From: CAXXXW01 sp963665555
GTDB taxonomy: Bacteria > Pseudomonadota > Alphaproteobacteria > Thalassobaculales > Thalassobaculaceae
Direction: 5' to 3'
DNA length: 64,000 bases
Assembly (NCBI GenBank): GCA_963665555.2
Contig: OY762308.1
Span: 372,001 to 436,000, forward strand
How positions within the stretch are numbered: the stretch's first letter is position 1; each line of letters starts with the position of its first letter. Of the stretch, positions 27,770-37,009 are shown in pieces. A program made the position numbers and the translations under genes. The notes under the pieces are model-generated. The model ran no database searches. It was not told where the DNA came from and saw nothing but the letters and a program-made list of their open reading frames with translations.

Positions 27770-28297
27770 ATGGCGGCGGATTACGGCTCGGCGACGCAAT
27801 GGCAAGAGGAGGTCTACGCGCTCCTGCGCCGGAACGGGGTCTCGCTGTTCTGCTATGTGCCCGACGGTGGGCACAAGACCCTGATCGAACGGTCGCTCGC
27901 GGACCCGGACGCGATCTCCGTCCCGCTCACCACCGAGGAGGAGGGGGTGGCGATGTGCGCCGGCGCCCATCTCGGCGGCGCGCGGGCGGTGCTGCTGATG
28001 CAGTCGAGCGGCGTGGGCAATTGCGTCAACATGTTCTCGCTGGTGGCGAACGGGCGGTTCCCCTTCGTGACGCTGGTCACGATGCGGGGCGAGTTCGGCG
28101 AGATGAACCCGTGGCAGGTCCCGATGGGCCGGGCGGTCGCGCCGGTGGCCGAGGCGATGGGCCTGCACTGCCTGCGCGCCGAGGCGCCGGGGGAGGCGGC
28201 CCCGGCGGTCCAGGCGGCGCTCGACATGGCCTACAGGTCCAGCCAGGGCGTCGCGGTGCTGCTGACCCAGAAGCTGATCGGCGCGAAGCCGTTCTGA
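27770..28297 (+). CDS. ThDP-dependent decarboxylase, N-terminal (PYR-type) subunit
   Basis: A 175-residue protein that matches the pyrimidine-binding half of a thiamine-diphosphate enzyme such as sulfopyruvate decarboxylase alpha (ComD) or phosphonopyruvate decarboxylase. The conserved catalytic Glu lies in VPLTTEEEGVAMCAGA, and VLLMQSSGVGNCVNMF is the typical helix-turn. The second half of the enzyme is the next gene. The ATG at 27770 follows GAGGCGCGGC. Divergent from the TVP38 gene. The substrate, a 3-sulfo-, 3-phosphono- or other 2-oxo acid, is not decided. Confidence 0.82.
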   Translation: MAADYGSATQWQEEVYALLRRNGVSLFCYVPDGGHKTLIERSLADPDAISVPLTTEEEGVAMCAGAHLGGARAVLLMQSSGVGNCVNMFSLVANGRFPFVTLVTMRGEFGEMNPWQVPMGRAVAPVAEAMGLHCLRAEAPGEAAPAVQAALDMAYRSSQGVAVLLTQKLIGAKPF

Positions 28298-28314
28298 GGC
28301 GCGGAGGGCGCGAC

Positions 28315-28914
28315 ATGGACGAAGGCGGCGCGCCCGGCCCGGCGCTCGACCGCAAGGACGCCGTTCCGGCGCTGGTCGGCGACCTTTCGGACACGCTGGT
28401 CGTGTGCGGCCTCGCCGGCGCGGCCAAGGACATCGCGCACCTGACGCGGGACGGCGACAACGTGTTCGCCATGGCCGGCGCGATGGGCGGCGCGGTCGCC
28501 ATGGCCCTCGGCCTCGCGCTGGCGCGCCCCGACAGGCGGGTGCTGGCGGTCGCCGGCGACGGCGAGTTGCTGATGAATGTCGGGACGCTGGCGACGGTGG
28601 GCGTCATGCGGCCGCCCAACCTCGCGATCCTCTGCGTGGACAACGGGCATTACGGCGAGACCGGCTACCAGGAATCGCACACCCGGCGCGGCGTCGACCT
28701 GGAGGCGATCGCGCGCGGCTCCGCCATCCCGGCGACCCGGACGGTGTCGCGGGAGGGGGAGATCGCCGGCGCGGTCCGCCTGCTGCGCGCGTCGAACGGG
28801 CCGTGCTTCGTGCTGCTCCGCGTCGGCGTCGCGCCGCCGCCGGCCTTCAAGCGCTCCATGGACGCCGCCGAACGCAAAACCGCCTTCCGCAAGGCCCTCC
28901 TCGGCGAGGCGTGA
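28315..28914 (+). CDS. ThDP-dependent decarboxylase, C-terminal (PP-type) subunit
   Basis: A 199-residue protein carrying the ThDP diphosphate/Mg-binding motif, GDGELLMNVGTLATVG ending in CVDNGHYGETGYQ, which makes it the complementary half of the enzyme. It is most like sulfopyruvate decarboxylase beta (ComE) or phosphonopyruvate decarboxylase. The ATG lies 17 bp after the stop of the first subunit behind GGAGGG, so the two should be co-expressed as a heteromer. No coenzyme M or phosphonate biosynthesis genes are nearby. Confidence 0.83.
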   Translation: MDEGGAPGPALDRKDAVPALVGDLSDTLVVCGLAGAAKDIAHLTRDGDNVFAMAGAMGGAVAMALGLALARPDRRVLAVAGDGELLMNVGTLATVGVMRPPNLAILCVDNGHYGETGYQESHTRRGVDLEAIARGSAIPATRTVSREGEIAGAVRLLRASNGPCFVLLRVGVAPPPAFKRSMDAAERKTAFRKALLGEA

Positions 28915-29100
28915 GGAAAAACCGCACCGCGTTTTCGGTCGTGTTTTTCGACGATTTCATGTTCCGGCGGCTTCGGGATGCGGTCCGCGCGGACATGCCA
29001 GCCGACCGCGCCTATCGCGGCGGTGGTCCGCGGCTCCGCGAACATGGGGGATTCAATTCCACCGACCCAACCGGCCACAATGAGAACGAGCCAAGGGCGG

Positions 29101-29598
29101 TCAGATCATGTTGAAATGGCGGAAGGCCGCGAAGATAGCGTCTTGCTTGTTCTCGGGGCAGGGCACGACGCGCGAACCTCCCTGCCGGTTATGGGCGCGT
29201 CGCACAGGCAGTCCGGCGAGTTCCTTGCAGTGCGCGATCCAGCAGGTTTTGGGCGTCCAGCCGTAGCTGCCTCGAACCCAATTCTCAATCTCGATGTATT
29301 TGGCCATAACCGGTTCTTTCGGGCGGCATAACTCGATCGCTTTCCCGGTCCGCGAAAGCCCGAGGGCGCTCGCGGCCTCGCGGAGGTCGCGGCCGAGGCC
29401 GGACCAGTCCGCCCATAGGCCGGCCCGTTCCGACAGGTGGTTTTCCTGGACCGTCGGAAATGGATCGAAGGCGGCGGCGTAGCCTGTCAGAAAAGCGTTG
29501 TCGCGCCTCTCGCGCCGCCGCTCGTGGCGTATCGCTTCGAGAATGGCGTCGATCTCGGCCTCGTTCCCGCGGCGGGAGGCGGTTTTGTTCGTTGTCAT
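29101..29598 (-). CDS. Protein of unknown function
   Basis: A 165-residue protein from the ATG at 29598, behind GGGAGCAGGA. The N-terminal half is helical and charged (AILEAIRHERRRERRDNAFL). The C-terminal half looks like a compact conserved module, beginning MAKYIEIENWVRGSYGWTPK and containing TCWIAHCKELAGLPVRRAHN and PCPENKQDAIFAAFRHFNMI. The module has a Cys-His arrangement that might bind a metal. The family is not named here. The gene sits in a patch with lower GC than its surroundings. The internal ATG before AKYIEIE could be an alternative start giving a protein of about 68 residues. Confidence 0.6.
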   Translation of the reverse strand: MTTNKTASRRGNEAEIDAILEAIRHERRRERRDNAFLTGYAAAFDPFPTVQENHLSERAGLWADWSGLGRDLREAASALGLSRTGKAIELCRPKEPVMAKYIEIENWVRGSYGWTPKTCWIAHCKELAGLPVRRAHNRQGGSRVVPCPENKQDAIFAAFRHFNMI

Positions 29599-29773
29599 GG
29601 CGAGGCCATCCTGCTCCCAAAACGCGTTTGTTGTCCTTTGTCCCAGGCAGGGATGGAGCCATGGCGGCGCGGTGTTTGTCAACGCGGCTTTTCCCGCGCG
29701 CCATCTACGCTTGCCTCCGGCGGCGGGGTTTGGGAGGATGCGCGCCTTCCCGCCGCGCGCGAAACGCCGGAGC

Positions 29774-31024
29774 ATGGACGCGATGTCCTTCGACCTTACG
29801 CCCGCCCAGCGCGACCTCCAGGCGCGCGCCCGCGAACTCGCCTCGACCCTGGTCGCGGACAACGCCGCCGCGATCGACCGGGAGGAGCGCTATCCCTGGG
29901 AGAATGTGCGCGCGCTGACCGAGGCCGGGTTCATGGGCATGACGATCCCGCGCGAACTCGGCGGCGCCGGCCTCGGCTTCCTCGACGCCGCCCTGGTGGT
30001 GGAGGAGATGGCGTCGCGCTGCGGGCCGACCGGCCGGATCGCGGTCGAGGCCAACATGGGCGCGGTCTCGGCCGTCATGCGCTACGGAACGCCGGAGCAG
30101 CGGCGCCTCGCCGCCGGTCTCGTGCTGTCGGGCGACAAGCCGGCCATCTGCATCACCGAACCCGGCGCCGGCAGCGCCGCGACGGAGATGGCGACGCGGG
30201 CGGACCGGCGCGGCGGCGCCTGGATCGTCAACGGCCGCAAGCACTGGATCACCGGCGGCGGCGTCTCGCGCCTGCACCTGATCTTCGCCCGCGCCTTCGA
30301 CGAGGCGGGGGAGGAGCTCGGCATCGGCGGCTTCCTCGCGGTGCGCGGCGAGGCGCCGGGGCTGCGGACCGGCGCGCGCGAGCCGACCATGGGCCTGCGC
30401 GGAATCCCCGAGACCGAGGTGTTTTTCGAGGACCTGGAGGTCCCGGCCGCCATGGTCCTCGCGCCGCCCTCGGGGTTCCGGCGCGGCTTCGCGGAACTGA
30501 TGGACGCCTACAACGCGCAGCGCGTCGGCGCGGGGACGGTGGCGCTCGGCCTCGCGGCCGGGGCGTACCGCAACGCGCTGGAGTTCGCGGGCGAGCGCGA
30601 GCAGTTCGGCCGCCCGATCGCCGAGTTCCAGGGCCTGCAATGGATGCTCGCCGACATGTCGGTGAAGATCGAGGCGGCGCGCGCCCTGCTGCGCCGCGCG
30701 GCGGCGAGCGCGGCCGCCCCCGGCGCCGTCTTCCCGGACCCGGCGCTGGCGGCGCAGGCGAAGATTTTCGCCTCCGAAATGGCGATCGAGGTGACGAACG
30801 ACGCGCTGCAGGTGTTCGGCGCGCGCGGCTATTCGCGCAACTTCCCGATGGAGCGGCTGGCCCGCGACGCGCGCATGTTCACCATCGGCGGCGGCACGGC
30901 GCAGATCCTGCGCACGGTGGTCGCCTCGCGCATCCTCGGCCGCAAGCTGCCGCAGACCCGCGACGGCTACCTCCGCCTGGCCGAGGCCGAGATGGAGTCC
31001 GCCCGCCGCCACGCGGCGGACTGA
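29774..31024 (+). CDS. Acyl-CoA dehydrogenase
   Basis: A 416-residue flavoprotein of the acyl-CoA dehydrogenase family, which introduces an alpha,beta double bond into acyl-CoA and passes electrons to ETF. The FAD/substrate regions ICITEPGAGSAATEM and KHWITGGGVS, the mid-domain GLRGIPETEVFFEDLEVP, and the C-terminal VFGARGYSRNFPMERLARDARMF are present. The catalytic-base region lies near the GARGYS segment. The ATG at 29774 or 29783 could serve as start. No partner beta-oxidation genes are adjacent; chain-length preference is not decided. Confidence 0.92.
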   Translation: MDAMSFDLTPAQRDLQARARELASTLVADNAAAIDREERYPWENVRALTEAGFMGMTIPRELGGAGLGFLDAALVVEEMASRCGPTGRIAVEANMGAVSAVMRYGTPEQRRLAAGLVLSGDKPAICITEPGAGSAATEMATRADRRGGAWIVNGRKHWITGGGVSRLHLIFARAFDEAGEELGIGGFLAVRGEAPGLRTGAREPTMGLRGIPETEVFFEDLEVPAAMVLAPPSGFRRGFAELMDAYNAQRVGAGTVALGLAAGAYRNALEFAGEREQFGRPIAEFQGLQWMLADMSVKIEAARALLRRAAASAAAPGAVFPDPALAAQAKIFASEMAIEVTNDALQVFGARGYSRNFPMERLARDARMFTIGGGTAQILRTVVASRILGRKLPQTRDGYLRLAEAEMESARRHAAD

Positions 31025-31049
31025 ACGCCGCGCCGGGCGCCGGCGCGCG

Positions 31050-31280
31050 TCAATGCGTCCGGCGGTCGGTTTCGGCGATGAACCGCTCGATCCCGGCCTC
31101 GTCCATGCCGGCCTGGCGCAGGACGGTTCGGGCGTATTGCGGGTCGTGGTTCGCGTTCCGGCGGATCGCCACGCGATCGGTCGTTCCGCGCTTCTTGTAC
31201 AAATGCACCCGGTCGGCCTGGCGCTTGTGGGTGTAGCCGAGGGAGCGGATCGCCCTAACCAGCGCGTCGTTCGGAACCAT
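31050..31280 (-). CDS. hicA: HicA-like toxin of a type II toxin-antitoxin pair
   Basis: A 76-residue double-stranded-RNA-binding-fold protein resembling HicA mRNA interferases. It has an N-terminal helix (ALVRAIRSLGYTHK), strands around DRVHLYKKR and DRVAIRRNA, and the C-terminal helix TVLRQAGM. The usual GSHxxF/Y catalytic His context is altered to ADRVHLY, so the activity is less certain than for classical HicA. It overlaps the upstream antitoxin-like gene by 26 nt. Confidence 0.65.
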   Translation of the reverse strand: MVPNDALVRAIRSLGYTHKRQADRVHLYKKRGTTDRVAIRRNANHDPQYARTVLRQAGMDEAGIERFIAETDRRTH

Positions 31281-31584
31281 CGCCGGCCTTTGGGAAGGTG
31301 AAGTTCCACGGGAAATCGAAACCGATTTCGTCGTCTTCGAGCCGGTTCGGCATGTCGAGCGCGCGCCATCCGCGGGCTTCGAGGAATTCCTCGAGTTCCC
31401 CGTCCCTGTAGAGGTCGTCGAGGAGGAGCTGCATCGCCTCGTTGCTCAGGCCGTGGAGCTCGTCCAGCGAGTCGGCCTCCATCGCCAGGTTCAGGGATTC
31501 GCATTCGGCGATCCAGCGCCCGGACTCCGCCGACTCCCGCGCCGTCCAGCGAACCTCCCCGCCCAGTTCGAGTTTCACGATCAT
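31255..31584 (-). CDS. hicB: HicB-like antitoxin
   Basis: A 109-residue small protein with a HicB-type degraded RNase H fold: strands VKLELGGEVRWTAR and RWIAECESLNLAMEADS, and the helix LDELHGLSNEAMQLLLDDLY. No DNA-binding C-terminal domain is obvious. ATG 31584. It directly precedes and overlaps the HicA-like gene, the order hicB-hicA seen in many systems. It should neutralise the toxin and perhaps repress the pair. Confidence 0.65.
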   Translation of the reverse strand: MIVKLELGGEVRWTARESAESGRWIAECESLNLAMEADSLDELHGLSNEAMQLLLDDLYRDGELEEFLEARGWRALDMPNRLEDDEIGFDFPWNFTFPKAGDGSERRAG

Positions 31585-31682
31585 CGCGGCTTTCCTCCGA
31601 TCCGACGGGACCGCTCCGGGAACACTGGACCGTCGCCGCCACGAAGTCAAACGCGGCGGCCCTTCGCGGCCGCCGCGCGCCG

Positions 31683-32438
31683 CTATCGCGGGCCGAGCGG
31701 CAGCGGGGCGCCGCGCAGGGCGGCCTCGACATCGGGCGCGAAGGCGCCGCCGGCGCCGTGCAGGACGGTTCCCGCCGCGAGGCGGGTCGGCGCGGCCGAA
31801 CCTTTGCGGGCGAACAGCAGGACCCGTTTGGCGTCCGCCCCCGCGCGGGGCCGCAGCGGATGGACGACGATCCCGCCGAAACGCCCGCGAACCGCCGCCA
31901 GCAGGGCGTCCAGCCGGTCCGCGCGGTGGACCGTCGCCAGCGTCCCGCCCGGCCGCAGCGCCCGCGCCGCCGCCGCGATCCAGTCCTCGACGCCGGCCGC
32001 CCCCTCGACCGCCGCGCGCCGCCGCGCCGGCGAGGGGGAGGGCGCGGCGCGGCCGGCCTCCAGCCAGGGCGGGTTGCAGACCGCGAGGTCGAACCCGCCG
32101 TCCGGGACCGCCGGATGGGGAGCGCCGGCCGCGCCCTCGACCGGCCGGAACCTGTCGGCGGCGCCGTTCTCGGCGGCGTTGCGCGCGGCCAGCGCGACGA
32201 GGCCGGGGTCGATCTCCAGCCCGACGACGGAAAGCCCCGGCAGGCGGGCCAGCAGGCAGAGCGCCACCGCGCCGGCGCCGCAACCGAGGTCGAGCGCGCG
32301 GCTCCCCGGCGCCGCCTCGACCGCGGCCGCGAGCAGCACCGGGTCGATCGCCGCGCGGTAGCCGCGCCGGGGCTGCCACAGGACGACCCGGCCGCCGAGC
32401 AGCGTGTCCCGCGTCGCCTCGCCTTCCGGCGCGGTCAT
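31683..32438 (-). CDS. Small-molecule-type or tRNA1(Val) A37-N6-like methyltransferase
   Basis: A 251-residue class I SAM-dependent methyltransferase. The SAM motif is LDLGCGAGAVALCLL and the adenine-N6-type catalytic motif is CNPPW, so it most likely methylates an amino group of a base, as in TrmN6/YfiC (tRNA1-Val A37). Conserved opening: TLLGGRVVLWQPRRGYR. It overlaps the DUF2007 gene stop by 4 nt (ATGA), and the pair is divergent from the polyprenyl synthase gene, an arrangement common in alphaproteobacteria. Confidence 0.82.
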   Translation of the reverse strand: MTAPEGEATRDTLLGGRVVLWQPRRGYRAAIDPVLLAAAVEAAPGSRALDLGCGAGAVALCLLARLPGLSVVGLEIDPGLVALAARNAAENGAADRFRPVEGAAGAPHPAVPDGGFDLAVCNPPWLEAGRAAPSPSPARRRAAVEGAAGVEDWIAAAARALRPGGTLATVHRADRLDALLAAVRGRFGGIVVHPLRPRAGADAKRVLLFARKGSAAPTRLAAGTVLHGAGGAFAPDVEAALRGAPLPLGPR

Positions 32439-32653
32439 CCCGGCCCGAGCGGCTCGCCGGCCTCCTCCAGCACGCGGCGGGCGGCGGCGTGGTCGTCCGC
32501 GGCCACCATCAGGCGGCGGGGGATGGCGTTCGCGCTGCCCTCCAGCACGCTCATATGCCCGTCGAGCACGAAGGCCTCGATCCCGGCGTCGCGCAGCAGC
32601 GCGGTCAGGAAGGAGAGGCGGACGGGATCGTTGGCGCGCAGCAGTTCCTTCAC
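32435..32653 (-). CDS. DUF2007-family small protein
   Basis: A 72-residue protein matching the putative signal-transducing DUF2007 fold: KELLRANDPVRLSFLTALL, then GIEAFVLDGHMS, and the closing RRLMVAADDHAAARRVLEE. It is normally found beside the methyltransferase gene that follows it here. Function is unknown, though a PII-like or ligand-binding role has been suggested from fold similarity. Confidence 0.8.
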   Translation of the reverse strand: MKELLRANDPVRLSFLTALLRDAGIEAFVLDGHMSVLEGSANAIPRRLMVAADDHAAARRVLEEAGEPLGPG

Positions 32654-32769
32654 GGGTCCGCCCGGGTCCGGGGCGGCGCCGCCGCGCCGCGATGGCCCGC
32701 CGGGCTTGACCGGCGGGGAGGCGGTCCTATGCTCCGCGCCGGGAACGGATCGGGCGAACGGAGCGGACC

Positions 32770-33789
32770 TTGGCCGCCATTATCGACCTCGCGGCGCGCG
32801 GCGTCGAGCCGAAAGCGTCGCTGGAGCCGCTGTCGCGCCTGGTCGGCGGCGACATGGACCGGGTGAACGCCGTCATCCTCGAACAGATGCAGAGTCCGGT
32901 GCGGCTGATCCCGGAACTGGCCGGGCACCTGATCGCCGCCGGCGGCAAGCGGCTGCGCCCGATGCTGACGCTGGGGGCGGCGGCGCTGTGCGGCTATTCC
33001 GGCGACCGGCATGTCCGATTGGCCGCCTGCGTCGAGTTCATCCACACCGCGACGCTGCTGCACGACGACGTGGTGGACGGGAGCGACCTGCGCCGCGGCC
33101 GGGATTCCGCCAACGCGGTCTGGGGCAACCAGGCGAGCGTGCTGGTCGGCGATTTCCTGTTCAGCCGCGCCTTCCAGGCGATGGTGGCCGACGGCTCGCT
33201 CCGGGTGCTGAAGGTGCTCTCCGACGCCTCCGCCGTCATCGCCGAGGGGGAGGTGCGCCAGCTGCTGACCAGCAACGACACGACGACCGGGGAGACCGAA
33301 TACCTCAAGGTCATCGAGGCCAAGACGGCGGCGCTGTTCGCGGCGGCCGCGCGGATCGGCGCGGTGGTGGCCGACCGGCCGGCGGCGGAGGAGGAGGCGC
33401 TGACGGCCTTCGGCGCCAATCTCGGCCTCGCCTTCCAGCTGGTGGACGACGCGCTGGACTACTCCGCCCGCCAGGCCGAACTCGGCAAGACGGTCGGCGA
33501 CGACATGCGCGAGGGCAAGATCACGCTGCCCGTGATCCTCGCCTTCCGGCGCGGCGGGCCGGAGGAGCGCGCCTTCTGGCGGCGCGCGCTGGAGAGCCTG
33601 GAGCGCGAGGAGGGCGACCTGGAGCGCGCGCGGGCGCTGATGCGCCGGCACGGCGCGCTGGAGGACACGGTCGCCCGCGCCCGCCACTACGCCGCCATCG
33701 CGCGCGACGCGCTCGGCCTGTTCCCGGACGGGGAGGCGCGGCGCGCGCTCACCCAAGCGGTCGATTTCGCGGTCGAGCGCGCCTATTGA
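32770..33789 (+). CDS. ispB: Polyprenyl (octa-/decaprenyl) diphosphate synthase
   Basis: This 339-residue trans-isoprenyl diphosphate synthase elongates an allylic diphosphate with isopentenyl diphosphate to form the ubiquinone side chain. The two aspartate-rich motifs are LLHDDVVDGSDLRRG and LVDDALDYSA, and GGKRLRPML is also conserved. The start is TTG 32770 behind GGAGCGG; no better start keeps the N-terminal region. Chain length cannot be read; in alphaproteobacteria decaprenyl (Q10) is usual. Confidence 0.92.
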   Translation: MAAIIDLAARGVEPKASLEPLSRLVGGDMDRVNAVILEQMQSPVRLIPELAGHLIAAGGKRLRPMLTLGAAALCGYSGDRHVRLAACVEFIHTATLLHDDVVDGSDLRRGRDSANAVWGNQASVLVGDFLFSRAFQAMVADGSLRVLKVLSDASAVIAEGEVRQLLTSNDTTTGETEYLKVIEAKTAALFAAAARIGAVVADRPAAEEEALTAFGANLGLAFQLVDDALDYSARQAELGKTVGDDMREGKITLPVILAFRRGGPEERAFWRRALESLEREEGDLERARALMRRHGALEDTVARARHYAAIARDALGLFPDGEARRALTQAVDFAVERAY

Positions 33790-33809
33790 GCCGGTCCGGG
33801 CCGCCGGAT

Positions 33810-35681
<1,872 letters not shown>

Positions 35682-35790
35682 CGACCTCCGCCTTCCCGCG
35701 TCCCGCCGGCGGCCCCGCGCCGGTCCCGCGCCTTCTCTGCCAGAAACCGCGCCCGGTTCCAAGCCGTCCGCGCGCCGGCGCGGCCGCGCC

Positions 35791-36960
35791 TCAGCCCGAG
35801 GCGAGCAGGCTGTCCATCGCCGCCCGCGCGCCGCCGGGCGAATGCGGGACGCCGGCCGCCGCCAGCCCCATCTCGACGCAGGCGAGCGTCCCCATCAGCA
35901 TCGGCTCGTTGAAGTCGCCCATATGGCCGATCCGGAACGCGCGCCCCGCGATCCGGCCGAGGCCGGCGCCGAGCGAAACGTCGTAGCGGCGCAGGATCTC
36001 GGCGCGTGCCGCGTCGGCGTCGTGGCCTTCGGGCATGACGACGCCGGTGAGGCCCGGGAAACGCTCCGCCGGGTCGGCGCACTGGATGTCGAGGCCCCAG
36101 GCCTCGACGGCCGCGACGGCCGCCGCGCCGAGGCGGCGGTGGCGGGCGAAGACGCGCTCCAGCCCCTCCTCCGCCAGCATGTCGCAGGCTTCCGAAAGGC
36201 CGTACAGCAGGTTGGTCGCGGGCGTGTAGGGGAAGCCGCCGGTTTCGTTCGCCGCGACCTGCGGACCCCAGTCCCAGTAGGAGCGCGCCGTCCGCGCCGT
36301 CCGCGCCGCCTCCAGCGCCCTCGGCCCGATGGCGTTGAAACCCAGGCCGGGCGGCAGCATCAGCCCCTTCTGCGACCCCGCGACCGTCACGTCCACGCCC
36401 CAGTCGTCGTGCCGGTATTCCGCGCAGCCGAGGCTGGAGACCGTGTCCACGAGCAGCAGCGCCGGATGGCCCGCCCGGTCGATCGCGGCGCGCACGGCCG
36501 GGATGTCGGTCAGCGCGCCGGTCGAGGTCTCGCTATGGACGACGCAGACGGCCGCGATTGCGTGCCCCCGGTCGGCCGCCAGCCGCTCCTCGATCCGGTC
36601 GGCCCGCGCGCCGCCGCGCCAGTCGCCGGGCAGGAGTTCGGGTTCGAGGCCGATCCTGGCGGCGAGGTCGCGCCACAGGGTCGCGAACTGGCCGGTCTCG
36701 TACATCAGCACCCGGTCGCCGGGCGAAAGCGCGTTGACCAGCGCCGCCTCCCACGCCCCCGTGCCGGAGGAGGGGTAGACGGCCACCGGCCCCCCGGTCC
36801 CGAAGACCGGCTTCGCCTTCGCCAGCGTCCGCCGCGCCAGGTCCTGGAACTCCGGGCCGCGATGGTCGAGGACCGGGCGGTCGATGGCCCGCAGGATGCG
36901 GTCCGGGACATTGGTCGGGCCGGGAATCTGCAGGAAGTGGCGGCCGGGGCGTCGGGGCAT
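35791..36960 (-). CDS. Class V aminotransferase (serine-glyoxylate aminotransferase type)
   Basis: A 389-residue fold-type I PLP enzyme of the class V aminotransferases, closest to serine-glyoxylate/alanine-glyoxylate aminotransferases. Conserved features are the opening FLQIPGPTNVPDRIL, the cofactor region YPSSGTGAWEA, DTVSSLG, and the Schiff-base Lys in AGSQKGLMLPPGLGF. It would transfer an amino group to glyoxylate, forming glycine. Its ATG lies 49 bp after the FAD/Fe-S dehydrogenase stop, so the two are likely co-transcribed; the product of one might feed the other. Confidence 0.88.
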   Translation of the reverse strand: MPRRPGRHFLQIPGPTNVPDRILRAIDRPVLDHRGPEFQDLARRTLAKAKPVFGTGGPVAVYPSSGTGAWEAALVNALSPGDRVLMYETGQFATLWRDLAARIGLEPELLPGDWRGGARADRIEERLAADRGHAIAAVCVVHSETSTGALTDIPAVRAAIDRAGHPALLLVDTVSSLGCAEYRHDDWGVDVTVAGSQKGLMLPPGLGFNAIGPRALEAARTARTARSYWDWGPQVAANETGGFPYTPATNLLYGLSEACDMLAEEGLERVFARHRRLGAAAVAAVEAWGLDIQCADPAERFPGLTGVVMPEGHDADAARAEILRRYDVSLGAGLGRIAGRAFRIGHMGDFNEPMLMGTLACVEMGLAAAGVPHSPGGARAAMDSLLASG

Positions 36961-37009
36961 GGCGGAAGGTCTCGCGGGTTCGGGAAGGGGGATCGGCGGG
37001 GGCCGGGGG

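Noticed and set aside
28918..28955. Possible terminator after the ThDP-enzyme gene (AAAAAC ... GTTTTT)
   Set aside because: The arms pair only with bulges, and no compact stem plus T-run can be drawn.
28665..29078. Minus-strand ORF of 137 codons before the acyl-CoA dehydrogenase region
   Set aside because: More than half lies antisense to the ThDP-enzyme gene, and the remainder has no motif or ribosome-binding site. It could be a relic but cannot be supported.
28978..29331. Plus-strand ORF of 117 codons overlapping the unknown minus-strand gene
   Set aside because: No conserved features, and it is antisense to a better-supported coding region.
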